This document shows positions 15,000 to 24,640 of a stretch of 64,000 bases of DNA, one piece after another. The number at the start of each line of letters is the position of its first letter. The stretch's first letter is position 1. Both the position numbers and the translations under genes were made by a program. The notes below the pieces were generated by a model, which was not told the DNA's origin, made no database searches, and saw nothing but the letters and a program-made list of their open reading frames with translations. This stretch comes from Paragorgia papillata (lineage: Eukaryota > Cnidaria > Anthozoa > Scleralcyonacea > Coralliidae), in contig JAWNZC010000353.1 of assembly GCA_035771165.1 (NCBI GenBank), positions 1,820,001-1,884,000 on the forward strand. The letters are read 5' to 3'.

Positions 15000-15060
15000 A
15001 CCATCAACATCAAAACTCTATCTCAAGACTACACTAACCAAGACGATCAGATTTGAACAT
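15000..15060 (+). repeat. Short fragment shared with the Penelope-type tail at 23.7 kb
   Basis: CTATCTCAAGACTACACTAA and the following bases up to GATCAGATTT match the sequence just 3' of the hammerhead-like motif at 23.65 kb (CTTTCTCAAGATTACTCTAA...). Confidence 0.35.
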
Positions 15061-15207
15061 CTATTGATATTCCTTGATTGGTATACAAGATGTATATGGT
15101 GACAATTATCTAAAATAAAAAATCGTACAGTTCTAAATAAGACGTACCCTATATATGTATATATATATATATATATACACTCACTACCCTTGTGGAAGTT
15201 TGGGCAC

Positions 15208-15388
15208 TCTGGGCCCATGCACACTTCATGCTATCTGAATGTACTTCACCGATGCTGTGCCACATGTGGTTGTCACCGACGATCGCATGTGTATAAGTAA
15301 TTGATGAAATTCATTCAGATTGTTCCAAGCTACACTGATGAGCTGTAACAGCGAAACACGATGTCTGTAGATTGAACTATATATATAT
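15208..15388 (+). mobile_element. Retrozyme-like repeat carrying a hammerhead ribozyme, copy 1
   Basis: A roughly 180-bp non-coding repeat from CACTCTGGGCCCATGC to the TATATA run after the ribozyme. The same sequence occurs inverted near 24.4-24.6 kb, again with its ribozyme end against a (TA)n run. Metazoan retrozymes are small non-autonomous retroelements with type I hammerheads that yield circular RNAs; this repeat fits that description but shows only one hammerhead per copy. Confidence 0.65.
15330..15370 (+). ncRNA. Type I hammerhead self-cleaving ribozyme
   Basis: All invariant parts are present and in order. Stem I is CTACA paired with TGTAG. The core is CTGATGA. Stem II is GCTG/CAGC with a TAA loop. 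GAAA follows, then a three-pair stem III (ACA/TGT) with a CGA loop, and GTC at the cleavage site. Cleavage is predicted after C15365. No mismatch in any stem, so activity is likely. Confidence 0.85.
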
Positions 15389-16430
15389 CAGTGGCGGCGC
15401 GGAGCGTAAATTTTTTGGTATTAGTTGTGGTATATAACGTAGGGGGGGGCCAGAAAATTTTGAAATCTAGAGGCTCTGAAATGCAATTTCCAGCATTCTA
15501 CAGAAGATATTTTTTGAAAAAATCAAGCGAGATGAAGATCCAAATGCTAAGCATTTTACGCGGTTCGATGACTTCACGAACAAATTAACGGAAACATCCA
15601 TGGAATTATATCTGTCTCGGTACTGATGCGCTGCACGTGTGAATACAGTAGCTTGCGTGATGCGCCGACAATACATATGATCAGCGCAACGTTTTACGAA
15701 CGTAGGCGGCCAAGGTATTAGAATCGCAAAACTAATACCTTGTAGGATTACGTTGTTAGATATACAAATATTCGCATCGTTCTTACCTTTGAAGGAGGAC
15801 TTATGCCTTTTTTTTTGTTAAATATGGATTCAAGAAGGTTTTCCTTTCGTCAGATAAGTTCTAGTCACCATATCAAAACTTCAAAATTGTTATAAATAAT
15901 TGCTCTTTGTTTCCATATTATCGAAGTGTTGAACTCCAGTGTTGGGAGCTGTTCCTTGTGAAATAGGCGATACAGCGGATACTACATGGATGATTTATAT
16001 ATTGAGATGTTATATATTGTTAATGTAATGAAGTGAAAAGAATTGCAGACTTCTCGCTGCGAAATAAAAGCAGTTTTAAATCGAAATAGTAAAGCGTCTG
16101 ACTTTAAAATATAAATATTGTACCACCTGTGGTGAAATTTAACACCGAAATCCGCATTTCTTGTCAAGCCAAGGTATTAGTTTTGAGATTCTAATACCTT
16201 GAGGTCTAAGCCTTTCAAACACTTGTCGCTAAAGTCGCTAAGGTTGTTGCGCGCATCAGCGAGGACGGGACGGTACTGCGGAATTGAAATCAAACAATCA
16301 AAAACAAAGATGTGGTTTTCTTTCATCCGTCTCTGTTCTTGGAATAATTATATTATTTTACAATTCATTTCAATCTGGAGAAAAAAAGGTATTAGACTAA
16401 TACCTTTAATACCTTAACGCGCCGCCCCTG
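15389..16430. mobile_element. hAT-like non-autonomous element, 1.04 kb
   Basis: Ends CAGTGGCGGCGCG and CGCGCCGCCCCTG form a 13-bp TIR with one mismatch, flanked on both sides by ATATATAT, which would be an 8-bp target duplication but is low complexity. The inside shares CAGAAAATTTTGAAATCTAG with the hAT-like element at 12.1 kb. Two palindromic CAAGGTATTAG...CTAATACCTT blocks at about 15,711 and 16,171 are reverse complements of each other and bound a 490-bp inner unit. No transposase. Confidence 0.75.
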
Positions 16431-16482
16431 ATATATATTATATATATATATATATATGGTACATCTTATTCAGAACTATATA

Positions 16483-16518
<36 letters not shown>
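16431..16518. repeat. (TA)n with an embedded GGTACATCTTATTCAGAAC block
   Basis: TA dinucleotide run interrupted by GGTACATCTTATTCAGAAC, whose reverse complement lies near 15,130 beside the other TA run. The pair brackets the ribozyme repeat and the hAT-like element. Confidence 0.7.
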
Positions 16519-16523
<5 letters not shown>

Positions 16524-17806
16524 CTTAATTAATAGTTTTAATTGATGACTGTCCCTGTTTACATTATAGATCTTACTATTTGTAAGGCTTTTGAACAGTG
16601 TTCAAGTAACCCACATCCAGAGCCCACTGTTCCAAACAAGATGTACAAGTACATTAAAGAATGGTTAAGTCCCCACAGTAATGACCTACACCAGCATGTT
16701 CAGCCACACTGCTTCAAGTTTGTCAAAAATGAAAAGCATGAGGTACAAAAAGTGGAGCGGTGAAAGATGGATGGGCCCTGTTCGACTATTAAAGGTAATT
16801 TTCTTATATTATTGTTTGAATATTATTTGTTAACTACTGTATCTACTGGGAAATCTCTAGAAAGCAGATGTGTGCTGTACATTTAACAATGGAAGGCAAA
16901 GATATCTTATGATTTTTTCTGTGTTTTCATAGTCAGTACCATTGGACATGCCAGCACTGCTACCAACTGATTTCAGCAAAGCCGATATACCATCTCTAAC
17001 AGCTGATATAAAAAAGTGGCATTCTGTAATGCCAGCATCAGTAAAGGAGTGGTGGCAAACCATTCTGGATGGAATTGGACAGAATCAATGTCATACAACA
17101 CCTGACACCAATTGCCCACTATATGACCTGAAGAATCCATTGCAAAGACCAAATATGGATTCAGCAGAAACTGTGGAAATACCATCACAGATTACACAGT
17201 TCAGGGAAAAAGAACTGCCACCTCTTGGAGAGGTAAAGATGAAATATAAATTATAACACAAAATATAACAATATTACCTGTATAGTAAGTATGATTGAGA
17301 AAACTGATGATATATTTTTATTATTATTTACCTTTTAGATTTACATTGGTCCATACCAGCCATTAGCTGCTCGAGGTATCCAACAAGATGACCAATATCT
17401 TGGTGCACTAGCTCCTGGTGTGTTTGTAGCAGTAAATATAAGTAATTACAGAAAAATGTCAGTCATTGGAAAGGTGCTTGAGGTTTGTGACAGTGATTTT
17501 AAAATACATTATTGGAAAGGTTCATATGCAAAGGCTTGGCAACCACACATGGTAAAGCGCAATAACGAATCAATGCCTTGGATTGACGACTTACCTAAAC
17601 AGTCAGTAATCTTGTGTGCTTTTGAGCTTGATGAAAACAACAAAGTCTATGAAAATAGCAGAAAGTTTTTAAAGCGTTGGTATCGAGATGAAGCAAAAAA
17701 GAATGTTTAATTTGAACATTGCATAAAAATGATTTTACCCTTTATGTTGGCACTATAAGTCTATAACTGTATTTTATAGTTTTTTGATGACTTATGCATG
17801 AGTTTA

Positions 17807-17829
17807 TGCACTTGTCAATTGTAACCCCC

Positions 17830-17863
<34 letters not shown>

Positions 17864-19390
17864 CCTCGGGGTAATGGTGGGGGAATGTGGGGCATTTTTC
17901 TCCTTTGGACAAATAGTTATGCCGGTGTAGGTGGTGGGTTTTCTCTTTATTGATCCCCGACCTCAAGGGAGCGCCGAGTAAAGAGCCTGGGTACGAGGTT
18001 ACCCGGACCCTTGAATGTGGGCGTCAACCTTTTGATAGTTGATACAATAAAATTGACCCCCCTCATCACGCGGTCAACTCACTCAACTGTGGTTTTCCTC
18101 TTTGATTCTAAAAAAAATTCAGTACAAGTTTTATAAAAAGGTAAGCTTTTATTATATTTTTTTAGTGTATCAGTGCAAATGTAGTTTCAAGTGGATTTTT
18201 TTGTCACTTATGTGCATTAATATGGATGATAATAAATTATATTTGTCATTTTGATGAATGTTTTTAATATTTGTCTTGACCCTGTAGTAGGGTCATGACC
18301 TGTTTTATAGTAATTTGATTTGCATATTCTTTTTTAAATTTTGACAGCTACAGTATTAACATATGAAAAGCCAGGTATAAAACTATGAAGCCAGTCAAAA
18401 TTTGGTCTTTCAATCGAAAAACGAAAATGTTTCTTCTCGCTATTTAAAGGACCTAAACGATGTGATGACCAAAGGTGAGTGTCGATCATATATATTTTCA
18501 TTCCCCCATGAGAATATGATTGCTTGTGGAAATGCGGAGTGTAAAATTGGGTGGTATCACCCAGTCTGGAAAGTTGTTTTCTCGTATGCTGGACAGTAAT
18601 TAACAAGCGTGTGGTTGTACGCCAATCAGAGTCCTGGCGATTGCACACCAGTCCAAACACGGTGTTTATCTAAGCAAATATCTCAAACAACATAGATCGA
18701 AGTGTACGCCAGCATCATTTACCAAGAATTGTACGCCAAATGTACACCAAAATTTGTGGCTGTACACCGGACATGTCCGGTGTACAGGGGTATCACCTTT
18801 CATGTGTTGGGCTAAATCATACAGAAACTGTACAGAATGGAAACTGGTATTGTCCTGGATGTGAAGGTTTACGTGAATCTTCTATCTTTTCTGGTCACGT
18901 TACACTAATGCAATTTTATGTTCATCATATTTTCTTTAATTAGACAAATTAAAGTTACTGTACTTCACTAAATTACCCTATTTTTTGTATTTTATTAGTT
19001 ACAGATAATGATTCCTCTGACTCAGAAGATGAAGTCCTTTGTCATTGTGGAAGGCTAAAGAAAGTAGAGCCTGTGATTGGATGTGATGCTGTTGATTGTG
19101 CAGTGAAGTGGTACCATTTCAGTTGGGTGTGACTCACTGCACAATCTGTTCCAGAGGGAGAATGGTTTTGTCCAATATGAATGCACAAATAGAAAGTGTT
19201 GAGTTTAAATTGAAATAAACAAATAAATGTTAAAATTACATGTTGTCAAATTCTTTCCCCATGGGTGGGGGATTTGTCAGCACACTTGTCCTGAGGGGGT
19301 GGGGTCATTAAGCATTATCGTAGAATTGAAAATCTATGTCCCCACCAAACCCCGAGGTTGGGGGGGTGGGGGTTACAATTGACAAGTGCA
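17807..19390. mobile_element. TIR element with TTA target duplication carrying PHD remnants
   Basis: Left end TGCACTTGTCAATTGTAACC and right end GGTTACAATTGACAAGTGCA are exact complements once the variable C run between the outer and inner TIR halves is allowed for; the inner halves match at CAACCTCGGGG. TTA flanks both ends (17,804-17,806 and 19,391-19,393), the three-base TWA duplication typical of PIF/Harbinger. The left poly-C is much longer than the right. The interior holds PHD-finger remnants and a CTGGGTACGAGGTT block related to the MITE at 34.3 kb. No transposase is visible. Confidence 0.75.
18430..19190 (+). pseudogene. Decayed array of PHD fingers
   Basis: Three PHD-type zinc-finger pieces on one strand inside the TIR element: MIACGNAECKIGWYHP near 18,520; GYHLSCVGL plus NGNWYCPGCEG near 18,790-18,870; and VLCHCGRLKKVEPVIGCDAV with KWYHFSWV and EGEWFCP near 19,030-19,175. 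PHD fingers read histone-tail methylation. In the last, one zinc-binding Cys is Trp and stop codons replace residues after the WV and CP motifs. AAAG|GTGAGT at about 18,474 looks like a donor of an upstream exon. Not translatable as it stands. Confidence 0.6.
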
Positions 19391-19393
19391 TTA

Positions 19394-21145
19394 TCCCAAC
19401 TGCGATCATCCACCACCCACGGGCATTTCATTTGAGACAAACCAATATTTGAGTATGACAAGAAAGACATTTGAAAAGCTGTTTTGCCGATGATTTTTCA
19501 ACTTCTTGTACCTACTAATTGGCTATTTATGTTTTCCACCCACATAGTGAGGCATTTGACCAAACATTTTTGAGAAAGCTAAATTTTTGGGGTTGGCCAG
19601 TGGCATGATTGCAGTTGGAATTGAATCATAGTTACATTAAGATGTATATATTCATCTACAGTAACATATATACTGTAGTATGTATTAGACACCAATTGGC
19701 AATTATATATTGTATTATATTAAATACTTACGAGTTTAACGTTATCGACCTCACTTCCAACGCCTTTAGCGATCGAAAAACTTGTTTCTCCAACAGGGCA
19801 GCAAGCCAGCAACGGTTATCGGCAATTCTCGAGCCCATAGCGGCTCTAGACATTGGCCAGCGGCTTTGAGTACAAAGCTTCAGTACTTCATATTATTCGA
19901 TATACTAGAAACACACATACAACGCAACAACCCCTCGCCCGCTTTTAATACGTTAAATATACATAAATAACCTCCCCCCCCCCCGATTAAACTGGTTTTG
20001 TATACAAATGTAAAATCCCTGGCCTCCTTTACATCCTGTTTTATCACCTTTTTTTTCAAAGCAATGTTTTATTCCAAAATAATAAAGCATTGGCTGACGA
20101 AAAACTTGTGTCACGACCTAATAGCACCAGAAACTGATAGCAAAAACAGACAATAATTACAGACGCTTATATCAAGGTGCCTATCAAACTGTTTGAATAT
20201 GATTCCTCATGTTCCAAATATAATGTTGAACCTCAAATAACAACATCAGAACAGAAAAAAATCCCGTAGGTAACAGCCTGAAACCTATAGGTATAAGAGA
20301 GGAAAAGCTAACCTGGAAAGAACTATAATGCAAAGTTTGAATTCACTCGAATCATGGAAAAAACGCCTGAGAAAATGTATATTATTTGACAAGATTTTTG
20401 CTGTTTAACTGAGTTTAATACTGAGAAGGTTTTGGATATATACCGATTCGAATCAGCTAAAGAAAGCTGGTAAGTTAAATACGAATCACTGCTTACCGAT
20501 AAATTTTCTTTTGGCTGTTCTCAGACGCTGCAAACACTGCCATACGGCTACGGCGTTTGGTCTCCGTGGTTTTCTCGTCTGGTTCTTAGCAAAAAGCAAT
20601 CAATTCTCCTCAAAATGTGAAAAGCTGTTTGTGTTGATGTTCCTTTCAATTCACTGTTCTCTCTCGAGCCAATATATATCAGTGCACAAGTCTTTTGCTG
20701 GCTTTGAACAGACACACGAAGCAACATCTTTTTGTTTTTTTCAATCACATTGGGCGGCATCCTTTCCGATCTTTATAGCAATTTTTCATGCTTTTTCAAT
20801 GGTTTCTAGTCATGTTTAATATTGCTTGGTTCATCCCACTCCAAGATCTCTTTTTAGCTTTCCTTTTTCGGTCAATTGTAAACCAATTTTTCTGACAAAG
20901 ATTTTGTTTCGCTTGAGCCGCGAAAGTTGGCGATTTGATGTATATATATATATACATACATACATATAAACATCTCGCAGAATTTCTTTCACCTTTGCGT
21001 GTAAGTGGACTCCACGCACGTCGAGATTAGCACCCTCACCCGGGCTCGGGGCCTTCGGCCGTCCCCCCGGGCTCGGGGACAAAGACGTTTAAAGTCATTA
21101 GTTCAAATCAATTTTTGAGGGGATTATATTCATACAGAGCTTGTT
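19394..21145. other. No gene seen
   Basis: Mixed AT-rich sequence with a poly-C at 19,974, a (TA/CA) microsatellite at about 20,937-20,965, and a short GC-rich block with repeated CCCGGGCTCGGGG near 21,030-21,080. Short open frames here show no recognisable protein. Confidence 0.5.
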
Positions 21146-21149
21146 ACTG

Positions 21150-21985
21150 GTAGAATTGCGGATGTCAGAATTTCTGACAACCCTATCTTGAAAGTTCGCA
21201 TTTTTTGAACAACCCTATCTTGACAGTTCGCATTTTAATTTGACGTAGATTATTCTGCTGATCTCTATAGGGTTGTCAGAATTTCTGACAACCCCATCTT
21301 GACAGTTCGCATTTTTTGACGTAGATTATTCTGCTGATCTCTATAGGATTGTCCGAATTTCTGACAATCCCATCTTGACAGTTCGCATTTTTTGAACAAC
21401 CCTATCCTGACAGTTCGCATTATTTGACGTAGATTATTCTGCTGATCTCTATAGGATTGTCCGAATTTCTGACAACCCTATCTTGACAGTTCGCATTTTT
21501 TGAACAACCCTATCCTGACAGTTCGCATTTTTTGACGTAGATTATTCTGCTGATCTCTATAGGATTGTCCGAATTTCTGACAATCCCATCTTGACAGTTC
21601 GCATTTTTTTAACAACCCTATCTTGACAGTTCGCATTTTTTTAACAACCCTATCTTGACAGTTCGCATTTTTTTTAACGACCCTATCATGACGGTTCGCA
21701 TTTTAATTTGACGTTTGATCTCAATAGGGTTGTCAGAATTTCTGACAACCCTATCCTGACAGTTCGCATTTTTTGACGTAGATTATTCTGCTGATCTCAA
21801 TAGGGTTGTCAGAATTTCTGACAACCCTATCTTGACAGTTTGCATTTTTTGACGTAGATTATTCTGCTGATCTCTATAGGGTTGTCAAAATGTTTGAACA
21901 ACCCTATCTTGACAGTTCGCATTTTTTGACGTAGATTATTCTGTTGAACGCTATACGGTTGTCAAAATTTCTGACAACCGTATCT
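21150..21985. repeat. Palindrome-based satellite, 76-bp and 32-bp units
   Basis: Tandem array with a 76-bp unit (GACGTAGATTATTCTGCTGA, CTCTATAGG, then a palindrome and a TTCGCATTTTTT tail) and extra 32-bp units (GAACAACCCTATCTTGACAG, TTCGCATTTTTT) that raise some spacings to 108 bp. Marker GACGTAG sits at 21,242, 21,318, 21,426, 21,534, 21,775, 21,851 and 21,928. The 76-bp unit holds GGTTGTCAGAATTTCTGACAACC or a variant, a perfect or near-perfect palindrome in each copy. Early copies differ by only a few bases. Confidence 0.9.
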
Positions 21986-22619
21986 TTGTGGAAAGTTAAC
22001 TGGATTTGTTCAGTATTGTCAAATGATTTTCGTAAGGTCATACAAATTTATAGTAATTATGGTTTTCCGATCTTGTAATTCTTTGTTTTGAAAGCAATTT
22101 ACGATATTCTGTGAATAATTCCTTATATTAGTTAAAAAACAGTTATTTTTCTATAGATTGTTCTACATGTTTAATAGTTTACAAAATATGACAAAGAAAC
22201 TAAACATAAGCATTTCATTTTGCATGTTATCGATACTTTTATTAGTTTAGGAGCAAAACCGAAAGAAGTTCTCACAAAATGTGTAAAATCGTTAGAAATT
22301 AATGCCAGTAACGTAACTAGATCTTTCACTCCAGGAAAGTATGCGAACGTAATTTTAATCAAATTTTGCGCGAAACGGTCTTTTTTTAGTCCAAAAAATT
22401 CTTATAAATTACGTTTAGTTTGAAATATATTAATATTTTGCAAAACGATTTCGGTAAATTCCGCAAAATATGGCAAAATTCTACTAAAAATCAGCTCTTT
22501 GGAGTTTCTCAACATTGTTTCCAACGCGTTGTGCACAAACGCCAGTGAAGGTCTCATTACCCACCATTTATATAAAATAAAAGTGCTTAAGCATTAAGCA
22601 ATGCGCTTCATCAACAGCC
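21986..22619. other. No gene seen
   Basis: AT-rich sequence after the satellite. A 67-codon open frame at 22,220-22,423 (plus) has no features I recognise. Confidence 0.4.
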
Positions 22620-23053
22620 TTCGTCCTGTTCCTTGTAAATTGTGGCTGCGTTGATCACACGTTCGTTCAAGTAGTTAACTTCATCAAACATTAGCGATTG
22701 TAATGGGGTAATCACTAGCAAAATGCTTGCCCCTGAAGCTGTTTCTAGTAGAACATCGGCGATGATCGGGATTGATTGAAAGTGACTTGAAACACAAGCG
22801 ATTTCCCATATTAGCCTGTCGGTGCGCTAAAGTAAATATTCTTCCCCTGAAAGAAATTACGCAACGCCTGGGCCTGCTCTGGGTACATCTTATCAACATT
22901 GAAGTAATAGCATGCCAATTTTAATGCTTGCTTGAAGTTTCCTTCGCTGAAGAATTCATTCAAACCACTGAGACCTCCGAACGAAAACGCCATTTTTGAA
23001 TACAGCAATGCTGTCAACAACGCATGTTTATTTCCGGCGCTGTTGTTAGCCAA
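22620..23053 (-). pseudogene. RecQ-like DNA helicase N-terminal remnant
   Basis: Encodes ACYYFNVDKMYPEQAQALRN, then FFQGKNIYFSAPTG, a Walker A site interrupted by a stop before the YGKS that follows in another frame, and next FQSIPIIADVLLETASGASI, LLVITPLQSLMFDEVNYLNE and RVINAATIYKEQDE. This is the start of a superfamily 2 RecQ helicase (Q motif region, motif I, motif Ia). One stop at 22,811-22,813 and at least one frameshift make it dead. Cnidarian genomes often carry multiplied RecQ-like fragments of this kind. The rest of the helicase is absent. Confidence 0.65.
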
Positions 23054-23173
23054 TAGATGAACGATCCAAAAAAAACTTGGAATAACATTTCATTGGGCGA
23101 GAAACAATAAGAAATGTAATTGCGCAGATTTTACCCTCCAGGGAACGGAAACGGCGGAAGTCTGCACGCAGGC

Positions 23174-23392
23174 TATTGGTCTGTGTGCTACGCGAATGTT
23201 GTAAGGTCGTAAGATGCGCGAGATAATCTCCGACGTACCTTTGATGTAAGGTATCGTTGCTGTAACTGTTGTTTTACCGTCCGCTACGTTAGGTTCGTTG
23301 TTTTTGAAAACGTTGCGTTTGATGAAGCCCGGGCTGTAGTTGCTTTTGTACAACACACGTTGTAGGCAATCATTTTCGTTATGTAAGGCGTT
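23174..23392 (-). pseudogene. Penelope-like reverse transcriptase fragment (thumb region)
   Basis: The segment reads NALHNENDCLQRVLYKSNYS, TVTATIPYIKGTSEIISRIL and RPYNIRVAHRPI. The IPYIKGTSE...RIL block is characteristic of the region after the palm in Penelope-like retroelements. The palm with its catalytic Asp pair and the GIY-YIG endonuclease are missing; after AHRPI the frame appears shifted. Open frame extending to 23,638 on the 5' side is low complexity and not family sequence. Confidence 0.5.
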
Positions 23393-23649
23393 AGATGTGT
23401 CGCAAATAAGCGAGCAGAACGTCTTACAAAAAAACAAACAAACAGTAGGGATTTTTTTATTTCTTTTTATTAATCCCCCCACCCCACACCCCGCCAACAC
23501 TGACAAACAAATACCGACAGCACCACCCACAAACAACACCCACCTCCCCTGACAACGCCCAGCACAGATTCCACGCATACCGCAATCGTTCGTGACATAT
23601 AATGAACCGGAGACATAAATATAGGCGAACCTGACCAAAAACTTTCACT

Positions 23650-23695
23650 TGACTCTGATGATGACCGCCGCTGAGGCAGTCGAAAACGTCAGTCA
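23650..23695 (+). ncRNA. Hammerhead-like motif of Penelope type, degenerate
   Basis: CTGATGA is followed by GACCGCC/GGCAGTC (stem II, one mismatch, GCTGA loop), GAAA, a minimal ACGT, and C before AGTCA, which pairs with TGACT ahead of the core as stem I. There is one extra base between CTGATGA and stem II and one extra A after GAAA, so cleavage is doubtful. Penelope-like elements are known to carry such minimal hammerheads in their terminal repeats. It is on the opposite strand to the RT fragment 260 bp away. Confidence 0.4.
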
Positions 23696-23784
23696 CTACC
23701 ACCACAAAACAGTCTTTCTCAAGATTACTCTAACCTAGACGAGCAACTTTCTCAGAGAATTTATGGTCAGTTATCTCAAAAAAC

Positions 23785-23965
23785 CTAAGGAAAATATACC
23801 AACTTCGTCAATAGCAGATAAAATTTCAAAGGACAATAACGAAAAGCTAGCAATATTTATATAACATCTATCTATTTTGTTTTAAGTGTGTTTGGCTTGC
23901 AGTAATTAGCTTTTGCTTTTGCGGCCGGTGACTCAGCCAAAACGTTTTCGTTCTGTGTATTGATG
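23785..23965 (+). repeat. Fragment of an old SRCR-array unit
   Basis: ACCAACTTCGTCAATAGCAG through TGACTCAGCCAAAA matches 49,316-49,470 and 53,425-53,545 in the recent tandem units with a few changes, showing that the array once extended this far. Confidence 0.7.
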
Positions 23966-24378
23966 TTTGTAATTGCAATGTTTGACTAAAAAGCTAACAA
24001 GATAAAATAGAAATAAAATAGAATGAATTCAAAAATAAGGCAAACACGCTCGGCAAAAAATGTTGCAAAATCGGTCACCTTGCGTGTCACCTATTTTGCC
24101 GTGGACGTTAGCACTTTTTGGGAGACTGGTGAGGAAAATAATTATCAACAACCCTGCCATGATTAATGGATCGGTTTTTTCATTTTTTATTGATCAATAT
24201 ATCCTTGATATACTGTATAAACTAACTGTACACCGTACACTACAGCTATATCTTGTAGACACCGCCGCCCCCCCCCCCCCTCCCCCCATCTTTTTGTTTG
24301 ACTGCTATCCCACATAATAATTGATGGTGAGTGCAAAATATATTTAGTTAGCTCATAGGCTATGAAACGTACCATTTA

Positions 24379-24379
<1 letters not shown>

Positions 24380-24428
<49 letters not shown>

Positions 24429-24640
24429 CAATCTACAGACACGGTGTTTCGCTGTACAACAGCTCATCAGTGTAGCTTGGAACAATCTGAATGAATTTCA
24501 TGAATTACTTATACACATGCGATCGTCGGTGACAACCGCATGTGGGACAGCATCGGTGAAATACATTCAGATAGCGTGAAGTGCGCATGGGCCCAGAGTG
24601 TGTGTGTGTGTATGTGGTTGGGGGGGGGGGGGGGGTGTAA
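24380..24640 (-). mobile_element. Retrozyme-like repeat carrying a hammerhead ribozyme, copy 2
   Basis: Inverted copy of the 15.2-15.4 kb repeat: a (TA)n run at 24,381-24,425, the ribozyme, then about 140 bp of matching sequence to GGGCCCAGAGTG, ending at a GT/poly-G microsatellite. Several substitutions distinguish it from copy 1, so the two are independent insertions or an old inversion. Confidence 0.65.
24433..24475 (-). ncRNA. Type I hammerhead self-cleaving ribozyme
   Basis: On the minus strand stem I is CTACA/TGTAG, the core CTGATGA, and stem II a five-pair GCTGT/ACAGC with a TGT loop. GAAA follows, then stem III ACA/TGT with a CCG loop, and GTC at the cleavage site. Cleavage is predicted after the base at 24,438. 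Stem II is longer and stem III differs from copy 1 while pairing is kept, i.e. covariation or compensation that supports function. Confidence 0.85.

Larger units (their letters stand above)
14828..17710 (+). pseudogene. Four-exon 'GHTHEDID'-type gene (probably DUF7869-like), C-terminal half
   Basis: Exons at 14,828 to about 14,939, 16,570-16,794, 16,933-17,232 and 17,339-17,710, joined by AG/GT junctions. The first encodes IKGNFLPVGHTHEDIDAHLG, a signature of a protein family common in cnidarians and molluscs that may derive from a transposase. Later exons encode VPVYIIDLTICKAFEQC, YKKWSGERWMGPVRLLK, a Pro-rich linker and a C-terminal module (GVFVAVNISNYRKMSVIGKV, FKIHYWKGSYAKAWQP) resembling a small chromo/SH3-like fold. 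One extra base at about 16,737 breaks exon 2, so this copy is probably dead. The catalytic N-terminal half is missing. The first intron holds the hammerhead repeat and a hAT element. The family name is my inference. Confidence 0.5.

Noticed and set aside
20511..20819. 102-codon open frame on the plus strand
   Set aside because: Composition is Phe/Ser/Cys-rich without domain, signal or splice context, and an equally long frame lies on the other strand.
21150..21985. CRISPR-like array of repeats and spacers
   Set aside because: The genome is eukaryotic, the 'spacers' are themselves repeated (32-bp and 76-bp units) and no cas-type gene is present; it is a satellite.
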